From assembly GCF_004117855.1 (NCBI RefSeq), contig NZ_QWBW01000042.1:1-38514 (forward strand): a stretch of DNA of 38,514 nt. The letters are read 5' to 3'. Of the stretch, positions 28,849-37,034 are shown in pieces. Within the stretch, counting starts at the first letter, position 1; each line of letters starts with the position of its first letter. This stretch comes from Modicisalibacter coralii (GTDB lineage: Bacteria > Pseudomonadota > Gammaproteobacteria > Pseudomonadales > Halomonadaceae). A program made the translations under genes and the position numbers. Below the pieces are notes generated by a model. That model was not told where the DNA came from. It saw only the letters and a program-made list of their open reading frames with translations, and searched no databases.

Positions 28849-30318
28849 ATGAAACTCGACGATCCCCGCCTGTTCCGTCAGTACGCCTACATCGACGGCA
28901 AGTGGACCCACGGCGACGCCGGTCGCGAGGAAGCCGTGATCGATCCGGCGACCAACGAGGTCCTGGGCCACATCCCGCTGCTCGAGGCCGACCAGATCCG
29001 CGCCGCCGTGGATGCCGCCGATGCCGCCTTCGTGCAGTGGCGGGCGTTGCGTGTCGATGAGCGCTGCGAGCGGCTGCTGGCCTGGTACGACCTGCTGCAG
29101 GCCCATCGCGAGGACCTGGCTCACCTGATGACCCGCGAGCAGGGCAAGCCCTTGCCCGACGCCCGGGGCGAGGTCGAGTATGGCGCCAGCTTCGTGCGCT
29201 GGTTCGCCGAGGAGGGCAAGCGCACCTTCGGCCAGACGATTCCCAGCCACATCCCCAACGCCGCGCTGGGCACCCTCAAGGAGCCGGTGGGCGTGGCGGC
29301 GCTGATCACGCCCTGGAACTTCCCGCTGGCGATGATCACCCGCAAGGCCGCCGCGGCCATGGCGGCGGGGTGCACGGTGGTGGTCAAGCCGGCCGGCGAG
29401 ACGCCGTTCTCGGCACTGGCGCTGGCCGAGCTGGCCGAACGTGCGGGCATTCCCGCCGGGGTGTTCAACGTGGTGCTCGGCGATGCGCCGATGGTCTCCG
29501 AGGTGCTGTGCAAGGAGGATCGCGTCAAGGCGTTGTCCTTCACCGGCTCCACGCCGGTCGGTCGGCTGCTGCTCGAGCAGAGCGCCAGCACCGTCAAGCG
29601 GGTGTCGCTGGAACTGGGCGGCAATGCGCCGTTCATCGTCGGCCCCGATGTCGACCCCAAGGAGGCGGCGCTGGCCGCGGTGGCGGCGAAGTTCCAGACC
29701 GCCGGTCAGGACTGCCTGGCGGCCAATCGCATCCTGGTCCACGAGTCGATCCACGACGAGTTCGTCGCCCACTTCGCCGAGCGCATGCTGGCCTTCAACG
29801 TCGGCAACGGTCTGGACAGCGAGATCGACATCGGCCCGCTGATCCATCGTCGCGCGGTGGACAAGGCCGCGGCGATCGTCGACGACGCGCTGTCCAAGGG
29901 CGCCACGCTGGTCCAGGGCGACCAGAACCGGGCGCCGGGCGAGAACTTCTTCATGCCCACGCTGCTCACCGAGGTGACCGCGGAGATGAAGGTCTGGCGC
30001 GAGGAGAACTTCGCGCCGGTGGCGGGCATCACCCGCTACAGCACCGACGAGGAAGTGATCGAGATGGCCAACGACACCGAATACGGGTTGTCGGCCTATA
30101 TCTTCACCCACGACATTCGGCGCATCTGGAAGATCATGCGCGCGCTGAAGAACGGCATGGTCGCCGTCAACACGGTGAAGATGACCGGGCCGCCGATTCC
30201 CTTCGGCGGGGTCAAGCAGTCCGGGCTGGGCCGCGAGGGCGGTACCGCGGGGATCGAGGAGTACCTCGAGACGAAGTATTACTGCCTCGGCGGGCTGGGC
30301 TCGGTGTCCGGGAGCTGA
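28849..30318 (+). CDS. doeC: Aspartate-semialdehyde dehydrogenase DoeC (ALDH family)
   Basis: NAD(P)-dependent aldehyde dehydrogenase of 489 residues that oxidises L-aspartate beta-semialdehyde, the product of DoeD, to aspartate. Catalytic C289 is in QTAGQDCLAANR, general base E255 in VSLELGGNAPF, and cofactor and oxyanion residues are N157 in TPWNFP and K180 in VVKPAGETP. FTGSTPVG and FGGVKQSGLGREGG are also present. By sequence alone it resembles succinate-semialdehyde dehydrogenases (GabD). The position before doeD decides the call. The ATG 28849 has GGAGGT upstream; a longer frame from 28819 is not needed. It differs in mechanism from biosynthetic Asd, which works on the phosphate. Confidence 0.92.
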   Translation: MKLDDPRLFRQYAYIDGKWTHGDAGREEAVIDPATNEVLGHIPLLEADQIRAAVDAADAAFVQWRALRVDERCERLLAWYDLLQAHREDLAHLMTREQGKPLPDARGEVEYGASFVRWFAEEGKRTFGQTIPSHIPNAALGTLKEPVGVAALITPWNFPLAMITRKAAAAMAAGCTVVVKPAGETPFSALALAELAERAGIPAGVFNVVLGDAPMVSEVLCKEDRVKALSFTGSTPVGRLLLEQSASTVKRVSLELGGNAPFIVGPDVDPKEAALAAVAAKFQTAGQDCLAANRILVHESIHDEFVAHFAERMLAFNVGNGLDSEIDIGPLIHRRAVDKAAAIVDDALSKGATLVQGDQNRAPGENFFMPTLLTEVTAEMKVWREENFAPVAGITRYSTDEEVIEMANDTEYGLSAYIFTHDIRRIWKIMRALKNGMVAVNTVKMTGPPIPFGGVKQSGLGREGGTAGIEEYLETKYYCLGGLGSVSGS

Positions 30319-30337
30319 AACCGGCTGCGCTCGGTTG

Positions 30338-30413
30338 CGTCTTGCCGGCGGGGACGAGCCGGCAAGACGTATCGAGCGTTCGAGTATTTCGCGTTTTTTA
30401 ACGACGCAAGACG
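30338..30413 (+). promoter_or_regulatory. doeC-doeD intercistronic structure with alternative pairing
   Basis: CGTCTTGCCGGC (30338-30349) pairs perfectly with GCCGGCAAGACG (30358-30369) around an 8-nt loop. Its first eight bases can also pair with GCAAGACG at 30406-30413, shortly before the doeD ribosome site (AGGAGAG at 30431). Six T stand at 30394-30399 between the two possible partners. This may be a terminator-like or attenuation structure, or only an mRNA-stability hairpin. Confidence 0.45.
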
Positions 30414-30441
30414 TTGTCTTTGATTCTTACAGGAGAGTGCC

Positions 30442-31854
30442 ATGACCACCCATCAGGACCTGATCGATCGCGACCGCAAGGTTACCTTCCATGCATCCAC
30501 CCATCTGCGCGACTTCGCCCATGGCGACGCGCCGGGTCGCGTGATCACCGGTGGCAAGGGCATTTCCATCGTCGACAAGGACGGCCGCGAGTTCATCGAC
30601 GGTTTCGCCGGGCTGTACTGCGTGAACATCGGCTATGGCCGCACCGAGATCGCCGAGGCGATCTACAAGCAGGCGCTCGAGCTGTCCTACTACCACACCT
30701 ACGTGGGTCACTCCAACGAGCCGCAGATCGCGCTCTCCGAGAAGATTCTCGAGCTGGCCGGCCCGGGCATGTCCAAGGTCTACTACGGCATGTCGGGGTC
30801 CGACGCCAACGAGACCCAGCTCAAGATCGTGCGCTACTACAACAACGTGCTGGGACGGCCGCAGAAGAAGAAGGTGATCTCGCGCCAGCGCGGCTATCAC
30901 GGCTCCGGCATCGCCTCCGGCTCGCTGACCGGGCTCAAGGCGTTCCACGATCACTTCGACCTGCCGATCGACACCATCCGGCATACCGAGGCCCCGTACT
31001 ACTACCATCGTGCCGCCGAGCAGGAGGGCATGAGCGAGCGCGAGTTCTCCAAGCACTGCGCACAGAAGCTCGAGGAACTGATTCTGACCGAAGGGCCGGA
31101 CACCGTGGCGGCCTTCATCGGCGAGCCGGTGCTGGGTACCGGCGGGATCGTGCCGCCGCCGGAAGGCTACTGGGACGAGATCCAGACCGTGCTGGCCAAG
31201 TACGACGTGCTGCTGATCGCCGACGAGGTGGTCTGCGGGTTCGGCCGCATCGGCACCGATTTCGGCAGCCACTTCTACGGCATCAAGCCGGACCTGATCA
31301 CCGTCGCCAAGGGGCTGACCAGCGCCTACCAGCCGCTTTCCGGGGTGATCGTCGGTGACAAGGTCTGGCAGGTACTCGAGCACGGCACCGGCGAGTTCGG
31401 CCCGATCGGCCACGGCTGGACCTATTCCGGCCATGCCCTGGGCTGCGCCGCGGGCCTGGCCAACCTGGAGATCATCCAGCGCGAGGGGCTGACGCAGAAT
31501 GCCGCCGAGACCGGTGCCTATCTGCAGCGCCAGATGCAGGAGACCTTCGGCGACCATCCGATCGTCGGCAGCGTGCGCGGGGTGGGCATGCTGGCCTCGC
31601 TGGAGTTCGCCGCCGATCCGGGCCGCCGCCGTCACTTCGATCCGGCGCTCAAGGTCGGCCCGCGCATTTCCGCCGCGGCCCTCGACGAGAACCTGATCGC
31701 CCGGGCCATGCCCCAGGGCGACATCCTCGGCTTCGCGCCGCCGCTGGTCACCACCCGCGAGGAGGTCGACGAGATCGTCGCCCGTGCCAAGCGGGCCGTG
31801 GACAAGGTCGCCGACGAGCTGAGCAAATCCGGCGACCTGGGTGACGGTGCCTGA
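30442..31854 (+). CDS. doeD: Diaminobutyrate transaminase DoeD
   Basis: Class III PLP aminotransferase of 470 residues that converts L-2,4-diaminobutyrate to L-aspartate beta-semialdehyde in ectoine breakdown. The cofactor lysine is K290 in ITVAKGLTSAYQPLSG. D261 in LLIADEVVCGFGRIG holds the pyridine nitrogen. MSGSDANETQLKIVRYY (117-133) and RGYHGSG bind the phosphate. IGEPVLGTGGIVPPPEGYW is also typical. Its ATG has AGGAGAG at good spacing. It is distinct from the biosynthetic EctB, which runs a related reaction in the other direction. It stands between doeC and eutB with structured gaps of 123 nt on both sides. Confidence 0.93.
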   Translation: MTTHQDLIDRDRKVTFHASTHLRDFAHGDAPGRVITGGKGISIVDKDGREFIDGFAGLYCVNIGYGRTEIAEAIYKQALELSYYHTYVGHSNEPQIALSEKILELAGPGMSKVYYGMSGSDANETQLKIVRYYNNVLGRPQKKKVISRQRGYHGSGIASGSLTGLKAFHDHFDLPIDTIRHTEAPYYYHRAAEQEGMSEREFSKHCAQKLEELILTEGPDTVAAFIGEPVLGTGGIVPPPEGYWDEIQTVLAKYDVLLIADEVVCGFGRIGTDFGSHFYGIKPDLITVAKGLTSAYQPLSGVIVGDKVWQVLEHGTGEFGPIGHGWTYSGHALGCAAGLANLEIIQREGLTQNAAETGAYLQRQMQETFGDHPIVGSVRGVGMLASLEFAADPGRRRHFDPALKVGPRISAAALDENLIARAMPQGDILGFAPPLVTTREEVDEIVARAKRAVDKVADELSKSGDLGDGA

Positions 31855-31870
31855 TTCACACCAGGATCGT

Positions 31871-31951
31871 GTAGCGACGAGTTGCTACCCTGAATGCAGG
31901 ACACCGGCCGAGACGCCGGTGACGACGCCGCAAGCCGCTTGCGGCGTCGTC
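31871..31951 (+). promoter_or_regulatory. Three consecutive hairpins between doeD and eutB
   Basis: Hairpin one: GTAGCGAC (31871-31878) with GTTGCTAC (31881-31888), closing on a small loop. Hairpin two: CACCGGC (31902-31908) with GCCGGTG (31915-31921). Hairpin three: a perfect 14-bp stem GACGACGCCGCAAG (31921-31934), loop CCG, CTTGCGGCGTCGTC (31938-31951). None has a T run. The third ends 13 nt before the eutB ribosome site (AAAGGAG at 31965). Confidence 0.6.
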
Positions 31952-31977
31952 GTTTGCGGACGATAAAGGAGTCGACG

Positions 31978-32979
31978 ATGTCGCAACCCGCTCACGGCGT
32001 CACCCTGGCGTCGATCTATCAGGCCCGGGCGCGAATCGCCGGTCAGGTGACGCGTACCCCGCTGATCCGTTCCCAGGCGCTGTCGCGGCGGTTCGAGGCC
32101 GAGGTCTTCCTCAAGCTGGAGAACCACCAGCCGAGCGGCGCCTTCAAGCTGCGTGGCGCGACCAACATGATCCGTGCGCTGCTCGACCAGCACGGTGACG
32201 AATCGCTGGCGCGCGGGGTCACCACCGCGTCCACCGGCAATCACGGCCGTGCCGTGGCGCTGGCGGCTTCCCGGCTCGGCGTGCCGGCGGTGATCTGCCT
32301 GTCCAACCTGGTGCCCGACAACAAGGCGCGTGCCATCGAGGCGCTGGGCGCCGAGGTCCGGCGTGTCGGCAGGAGCCAGGACGAGGCCTTCGAGGAGGTC
32401 GCGCGGCTGGTCGACGAGGAGGGCATGACGCTGATCCCGCCCTTCGACGATCCGCTGATCGCCGCCGGACAGGGCACCATCGGCGTCGAACTCATCGAGG
32501 ATCAGCCCGATCTGGACCGGGTACTGGTGGGGCTCTCCGGCGGCGGCCTGCTGGGCGGTATCGGCGCGGCCATCAAGGGCCTCCGCCCGGCGACCCGCCT
32601 CACCGGCATCAGCCTCGGCCAGGGCGCGGCGATGTGGGAGAGCCTCCAGGCCGGGCATCCGGTCGATGTCGAGGAGGTGGAGAGCCTGGGCGATTCGCTG
32701 GGCGGCGGCATCGGCCTGGGCAATCGCTGCACCTTCGCGCTGGTGCGCGAGGTGATGGACGATCACTACCAGGTTTCCGAGGCGGCCATCGCCCGGGCGA
32801 TGGTCGACCTGCTCGCCGACGAGAAGATGCTGGTGGAGGGCGCGGCCGCGGTCGGTCTCGCCGCGCTCGACGAGCATGGCATCGATATCCGTGGCGAGCG
32901 GGTGGCGTTGATCGTCTCCGGCAACGGCGTGGCGCTGGAGACCTTCGACCGCGCCCGAGCGCTTGCCAAATCCCGCTGA
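31978..32979 (+). CDS. eutB: EutB, threonine dehydratase-like PLP enzyme
   Basis: Fold-type II PLP enzyme of 333 residues. The cofactor lysine is K58 in NHQPSGAFKLRGA, the serine/threonine dehydratase signature. TTASTGNHGRAVALAAS and the phosphate loop SGGGLLGGIG confirm it. In ectoine-degrading bacteria this gene, with eutC, is thought to handle the hydroxylated intermediate from 5-hydroxyectoine, acting as a dehydratase. It lies in the same direction as doeCD, followed after 64 nt by eutC. ATG 31978 has AAAGGAG seven nt upstream. Ordinary threonine dehydratase (IlvA/TdcB) is the alternative, disfavoured by context and by lack of an ACT domain. It is unrelated to ethanolamine EutB despite the shared name. 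Confidence 0.85.
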   Translation: MSQPAHGVTLASIYQARARIAGQVTRTPLIRSQALSRRFEAEVFLKLENHQPSGAFKLRGATNMIRALLDQHGDESLARGVTTASTGNHGRAVALAASRLGVPAVICLSNLVPDNKARAIEALGAEVRRVGRSQDEAFEEVARLVDEEGMTLIPPFDDPLIAAGQGTIGVELIEDQPDLDRVLVGLSGGGLLGGIGAAIKGLRPATRLTGISLGQGAAMWESLQAGHPVDVEEVESLGDSLGGGIGLGNRCTFALVREVMDDHYQVSEAAIARAMVDLLADEKMLVEGAAAVGLAALDEHGIDIRGERVALIVSGNGVALETFDRARALAKSR

Positions 32980-33043
32980 CGCTGCTGGCCTTGTTCCGGC
33001 GAGACGCTACCGCTGTGCAATCGAACACTGGAGGATGACTGCC

Positions 33044-34003
33044 ATGGAGCTTTATCAACGCGACGACATCGAGGCCGCGGTCAGGCTCGATCGCGAGGCG
33101 CTGGAGGCCGTCGAGCAGGCCTTCGCCGCCCTGGGGCGCGGCGAGGTGGTGCAGCCGCCGATCCTGTCGATGGCCATCGAGGAATCCAACGGCGAGGTGG
33201 ACGTCAAGACCGCGCACATTCGCGGTGCCGAACGCTTCGCGATCAAGGTCAGCCCCGGTTTCTTCGACAATCCCAAGAAGGGGCTGCCCAGTCTCAACGG
33301 GCTGATGATGGTGTTCTCCGCCGAGACCGGGCTGGTCGACGCGGTGCTCTTCGACGAGGGTTACCTGACCGCCATTCGCACCGCGCTGGCCGGCGCGCTG
33401 GCCGCCAAGTACCTGTCCCGCGAGGCGAGCCGGCGGGTCGCCGTGCTGGGCGCCGGCGAGCAGGCCGAGCTGCAGATTCGCGCCCTGCAACTGGTGCGCG
33501 ACATCGACACCGTCGACGTCTGGGCGCGCAACCGCGAGTCGGCCGAGGCCTACGCCGAGCGCGTGCGCGGCCTGGGGCTGACCGTCAACGTCCACGACGA
33601 CGTCCGCGGCGCCTGCGCGTCGGCCGATATCATCGTCACCGCGACGCCGGCCCGCGAGCCGATCCTCTCCGCACAGGATCTGCCCGAGGGCGTGCACGTC
33701 ACGGCGATGGGCTCGGACAGCCCCGAGAAGCGCGAGCTCGACGACCAGGTGATGGTCCGCGCCGACGCCTTCGTCTGCGATACCCGGCCACAGAGCGAGA
33801 GCAACGGCGAACTCAAGGCCTTCGTCAAGGCCGGCGGGCGTGAGGCCAGCGTGCCGTTCAAGGTCTACGAGCTGGGCAGGGTGATCGCCGATGAGCAGCG
33901 TCTGCGGGTCTCGGACGCCAGCATCACCGTCTGCGACCTGACCGGCACCGGCGTGCAGGACACCGCCATCGCCAACTTCGCCCTGCAGCGTCTGGTCAAG
34001 TAG
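33044..34003 (+). CDS. eutC: EutC, ornithine cyclodeaminase/mu-crystallin-like
   Basis: NAD(P)-dependent protein of 319 residues in the ornithine cyclodeaminase/mu-crystallin family. The nucleotide-binding region is VAVLGAGEQAELQIRAL, and substrate-side motifs are AIKVSPGFFDNPKKGLPSLNGLMMVF and TAIRTALAGALAAKYL. It also has DIIVTATPAREPIL and GVHVTAMGSDSPEKREL. With EutB it has been proposed to turn the hydroxyectoine-derived intermediate into a common one. The actual reaction is not settled. ATG 33044 is favoured because GGAGG lies nine nt upstream, while ATG 33035 abuts that site. It is the last gene of the cluster. Confidence 0.85.
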   Translation: MELYQRDDIEAAVRLDREALEAVEQAFAALGRGEVVQPPILSMAIEESNGEVDVKTAHIRGAERFAIKVSPGFFDNPKKGLPSLNGLMMVFSAETGLVDAVLFDEGYLTAIRTALAGALAAKYLSREASRRVAVLGAGEQAELQIRALQLVRDIDTVDVWARNRESAEAYAERVRGLGLTVNVHDDVRGACASADIIVTATPAREPILSAQDLPEGVHVTAMGSDSPEKRELDDQVMVRADAFVCDTRPQSESNGELKAFVKAGGREASVPFKVYELGRVIADEQRLRVSDASITVCDLTGTGVQDTAIANFALQRLVK

Positions 34004-34031
34004 GTCGGCTCGACGTCATCGGCTCTGGTCA

Positions 34032-34065
34032 CTGCGCGGGGGGCACTGCCGACGCCCCTGCGCAG
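34032..34065. terminator. Convergent hairpin after eutC and argC
   Basis: CTGCGC-G-GGGG (34032-34042) pairs with CCCC-T-GCGCAG (34055-34065), 11 bp with one G-T wobble. It lies in the 108-nt gap between the convergent stops. No T run on either strand. Confidence 0.45.
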
Positions 34066-34111
34066 CGAGGCGCATACCCGGAAGTGGCAGATAGGGGGCT
34101 GACGACCCGCT

Positions 34112-35062
34112 TCAGCGTGTGCTCAGCCCGGTGGCCTCGTCGATGCCCAGATGCACGTTCATGCACTGCACCGCGGCCCCCGCCGCGCCCTTGCCCAGGT
34201 TGTCGAGCCGCGCGACCAGGGCCAGGCGTTCCTCGCCGCCGTAGACGAACAGGTCGACGCGGTTGGTGTCGTTGGCGCCCTGGACGTCGAAGAAGCCGTG
34301 ATCGAGGCTCGCCTCGTCACTCAGCGGCATGACGTTGACGAAGGGTTCGTCGGCGTAATGGCGCGCGAAGGCCTCGCGAATCGCCTCGCCGCTGGCGCCC
34401 GGGGCGAGATGGTCGACGTGCAGCGGCACGGTCACCGCCAGGCCCTTGAGGAAGGGGCCGACCACCGGGCTGAAGACCGGCGCGCTGGCGAGGCCGCCGT
34501 GCACGCGCATCTCGGGGAGGTGCTTGTGCGCCAGGGTCATGGCGTAGGGGCGCGGGGCGCTCAGGCGGCCTTCCTCGGCGGCCTGGTATTCACCGATGAG
34601 CTTCTTGCCGCCGCCACTGTAGCCGGTCAGCGAGAACGCCGAGACCGGGTAATCCGCCGGCAGCAGGCCGGCCTCGACCAGCGGGCGCACCAGCAGGATG
34701 AAGGCGCTGGCGTGGCAGCCGGGGTTGGCGATGCGCTTGCTGCGCCGGAGCGCCTCACGCTGGCCGGGGACGAGCTCGGGCAGGCCATAGGTCCAGTCCG
34801 GATCGGTGCGGAAGGCGGTGCTGGCATCGATCAGGCAGGTCTCCGGATTGTCGAGCAGCGTCGCGGCCTCCCGGGACGCATCGTCGGGCAGACACAGAAA
34901 GGCGACGTCGGCGGCGTTGAGCAGTCGGCCGCGCTCGGTGGCGTCCTTGCGCCGCGCGGAATCGATGCGCAGCAGCTCGATATCGTCGCGGGCCTCGAGA
35001 TAATCGAGCAGGCGCAGGCCGGTCGTGCCCTCCTGCCCGTCAACGTACACTTTGAACGCCAT
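34112..35062 (-). CDS. argC: N-acetyl-gamma-glutamyl-phosphate reductase, short (type 2) ArgC
   Basis: NADPH-dependent reductase of arginine synthesis, 316 residues, the shorter ArgC class. The nucleotide-binding start [18 protein letters not shown], active-site C116 in [12 protein letters not shown], and [18 protein letters not shown] are diagnostic, as is the [16 protein letters not shown] ending. ATG at 35062. It is convergent with eutC and divergent from the HAD gene, so it is not part of the doe operon. No other arg gene is near. The enzyme could be the cell's normal ArgC or a second copy. Confidence 0.9.
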   Translation of the reverse strand: MAFKVYVDGQEGTTGLRLLDYLEARDDIELLRIDSARRKDATERGRLLNAADVAFLCLPDDASREAATLLDNPETCLIDASTAFRTDPDWTYGLPELVPGQREALRRSKRIANPGCHASAFILLVRPLVEAGLLPADYPVSAFSLTGYSGGGKKLIGEYQAAEEGRLSAPRPYAMTLAHKHLPEMRVHGGLASAPVFSPVVGPFLKGLAVTVPLHVDHLAPGASGEAIREAFARHYADEPFVNVMPLSDEASLDHGFFDVQGANDTNRVDLFVYGGEERLALVARLDNLGKGAAGAAVQCMNVHLGIDEATGLSTR

Positions 35063-35176
35063 CGGGAACTCTCACTCAACATCGTCGATCGATAGGTCAC
35101 TATTGTGCGCGGTTTGCCCCGCGCTTGTCATGTCTGCAGGGGGTTACCTTGCCGACGGCGCGCAAAGCGACCAGTC

Positions 35177-35206
35177 TGGAAGCGACACGAATGGAAGCGA
35201 CAGGAA
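35177..35206. repeat. Two tandem 15-bp repeats before the HAD gene
   Basis: TGGAAGCGACACGAA (35177-35191) is followed at once by TGGAAGCGACAGGAA (35192-35206), one mismatch. The second copy provides the AGGA used as ribosome site for ATG 35212. Confidence 0.7.
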
Positions 35207-35211
35207 TGGTC

Positions 35212-35880
35212 ATGAAACGCGTACTCGCCTTCGACGTCTACGGCACCTTGATCGACACGCACGGCGTGGTCGAGGAACTCTCCCGGCGGCTCGGCGACGG
35301 CGCCGAGGAATTCTCGCGGCGCTGGCGCGACAAGCAGCTCGAATACGCCTTCCGGCGCGGCCTGATGGGCGCCTTCGCCGACTTCTCGCAGTGCACCCGC
35401 GAGGCGCTGGAATTCGTCGATCGCGCGACGGGCTCGCGACTCTCCGAGACCGACAAGGAGCGGTTGATGGCCACATACGCCCGGTTGCCGGCCTTCGACG
35501 ACGTGGCGCCGGCGCTGGAGCGCATGGCCGAGGCGCGCCTGACCCGGGTGGCGTTTTCCAACGGCTCGCGCACCGCGGTCGAGGGGCTGCTCCGTCAGGC
35601 CGGCATCCTCGAGCGCTTCGACGACCTGGTCAGCGTCGAGGAGATCAAGCGCTTCAAGCCCGATCCCGCGGTCTACGCCTACCTGCACAATCGCCTCGAG
35701 AGTTCGCCCCACGAGACCTGGCTGGTCTCCAGCAATCCCTTCGACGTGATCGGCGCCAAGCATGCCGGGCTCCGGGCCGTGTGGGTGCGACGCAGCGCCG
35801 AGGCGCCCTTCGACCCCTGGGGCGACGAGCCGGACCTCACCGTCTCGTCGCTCGACGAGCTGGCGGAGCGATTGTCGTGA
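35212..35880 (+). CDS. Haloacid dehalogenase type II-like hydrolase
   Basis: HAD-superfamily hydrolase of 222 residues. Motif I has the nucleophile D8 in RVLAFDVYGTLID, motif II is in VAFSNGSRT, the motif III lysine is in RFKPDPAVY, and motif IV is SSNPFDVIGAK, all matching the type II (L-2-haloacid dehalogenase) group. Residues YAFRRGLMGAFADFSQCT form the cap. ATG 35212 is the start that best precedes motif I, with AGGA eight nt upstream. Its stop overlaps the GTG of the next gene by four bases. The substrate may be a haloacid or a phosphate ester. Family members differ. Confidence 0.82.
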   Translation: MKRVLAFDVYGTLIDTHGVVEELSRRLGDGAEEFSRRWRDKQLEYAFRRGLMGAFADFSQCTREALEFVDRATGSRLSETDKERLMATYARLPAFDDVAPALERMAEARLTRVAFSNGSRTAVEGLLRQAGILERFDDLVSVEEIKRFKPDPAVYAYLHNRLESSPHETWLVSSNPFDVIGAKHAGLRAVWVRRSAEAPFDPWGDEPDLTVSSLDELAERLS

Positions 35881-36356
35881 GGGCGCGCGGCATCGCCCGT
35901 CGGTATCTGGCCGGGGCCTGCGTGCTGCTGGCCGTGGCGCTGCCCGCCTGGGCGACCGACGCTGACGATGGTATCGAATCCGTGACCAGCGAACAGTCGG
36001 TCAACGGCGTCGAGGCGCGGCTGCGCAAGGCCCTCGAGGAACGCGGCATGACGCTGTTCACGGTGATCGATCACAACCAGGGCGCGCGGCGGGCCGAACG
36101 CGAGCTGCCGCCGACCCGTACGGTGATCTTCGGCGACCCCAGGGTGGGCACGCCCTTCATGCAGTGCCGCGGCAGCGCGGCACTCGACCTGCCGCAGAAG
36201 ATGGTGGTTCGCAAGGACGGCGACGTCACCCGGCTGGAGTGGAACGATCCGCACTACCTGGCCCGCCGCCATCACCTCGAGAACTGCGACCTGCCGCTCG
36301 ATCAGGTCGCCAAGGCGCTCGCGTCGATCGCTCGCGAGGCCGCGGGCGAACCGTGA
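35877..36356 (+). CDS. Secreted DUF302 protein
   Basis: Predicted exported protein of 159 residues starting at GTG 35877, overlapping the HAD gene by GTGA. A signal peptide (RARGIARRYLAGACVLLAV, then ALPAWA) ends about residue 25. The mature part has the DUF302 pattern: FTVIDHNQGARRAE, then RTVIFGDPRVGTPFMQC. The function of DUF302 is unknown, with some members linked to metals or oxidative stress. C at MQCRG and C at ENCDLP may pair. Translational coupling suggests a shared message with the HAD gene. Its stop abuts the stop of the convergent ABC gene. Confidence 0.75.
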   Translation: MRARGIARRYLAGACVLLAVALPAWATDADDGIESVTSEQSVNGVEARLRKALEERGMTLFTVIDHNQGARRAERELPPTRTVIFGDPRVGTPFMQCRGSAALDLPQKMVVRKDGDVTRLEWNDPHYLARRHHLENCDLPLDQVAKALASIAREAAGEP

Positions 36357-37034
36357 TCAGTCGCTCTGCCTGCCGGCGCCAAGCTCGATAACCCGCCCGC
36401 CCGCGGCCTCGGCGTCGGCGATGTCGTGGGTGACCATCAGCGTCGGCAGGCGGCGTTCGCGCACCCGGGCGAAGACCAGCCGGCGCAGGTCGTCGCGCAG
36501 CGCGGCGTCGAGCTTGGAGAAGGGCTCGTCGAGCAGCATCGCCCGGGGCTCGGCGAGCAGGACCCTGAGCAGTGCGACCCGCGCCTTCTGACCGCCCGAG
36601 AGGGTCGCCGGGTCGCGCTCGGCATAGCCCGCCAGCCCCACCTCGTCCAGTGCCGCCGCGATGCGCCGGCGGCGTTCGCGGCGCCCGCCGCCCGGGACCA
36701 TGCCGAAGGCCAGATTGCCGCCCACCGAGAGATGCGGGAACAGCAGCGGGTCCTGGAACAGCAGGCCGACGTGGCGGGTCTCCGGCGCCAGGCCGTCGAG
36801 CACGGTCTCGCCGAGGCGGACGCGTCCCGACACCGTGAAGGCCGGCGCCAGGAAGCCGGCGATGGTCGCCAGCAGCGTCGACTTGCCGCTCCCCGAGGGG
36901 CCCATCACGGTGAGGATCTCGCCGGGGGCGATGGTGGCGTCGAGTGTCACCAGCGGCTCACCCGCCAGCCGGATGGTCAGGCGTTCCAGGTGCAGCGGCG
37001 CGGGGGCGGGGTCGGTACGGGAAAGATCGTTCAT
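36357..37034 (-). CDS. ynjD: ABC importer ATPase (YnjD-like)
   Basis: ATPase of 225 residues. Walker A GPSGSGKS is at 45-52, Q-loop in LLFQDPLLFPHLSVGGNLAFG, signature LSGGQKAR at 145-152, Walker B MLLDEPFSKLD at 166-176 and H-loop in MVTHDIADAE. Short, with no regulatory C-terminal domain, like YnjD and ThiQ. The start ATG (37032-37034) overlaps the permease stop by four bases. It should power the fused permease just upstream. The substrate of YnjBCD is not established. Thiamine (ThiPQ) is the nearest alternative. Confidence 0.8.
   Translation of the reverse strand: MNDLSRTDPAPAPLHLERLTIRLAGEPLVTLDATIAPGEILTVMGPSGSGKSTLLATIAGFLAPAFTVSGRVRLGETVLDGLAPETRHVGLLFQDPLLFPHLSVGGNLAFGMVPGGGRRERRRRIAAALDEVGLAGYAERDPATLSGGQKARVALLRVLLAEPRAMLLDEPFSKLDAALRDDLRRLVFARVRERRLPTLMVTHDIADAEAAGGRVIELGAGRQSD

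Noticed and set aside
28744-30111. 455-codon minus-strand frame opposite doeC
   Set aside because: Antisense shadow. DoeC has all catalytic residues of its family in the plus frame.
27756-34003. Idea that the whole doe/eut run is one operon
   Set aside because: The hairpin repeat and 304-nt gap before doeC, plus structured gaps later, make a single uninterrupted transcript doubtful, so it is not annotated as one operon.
31978-34003. Ethanolamine utilisation genes by the names eutB and eutC
   Set aside because: The proteins are a threonine dehydratase-like enzyme and a cyclodeaminase-like enzyme, not ethanolamine ammonia-lyase subunits. The shared names are coincidental.
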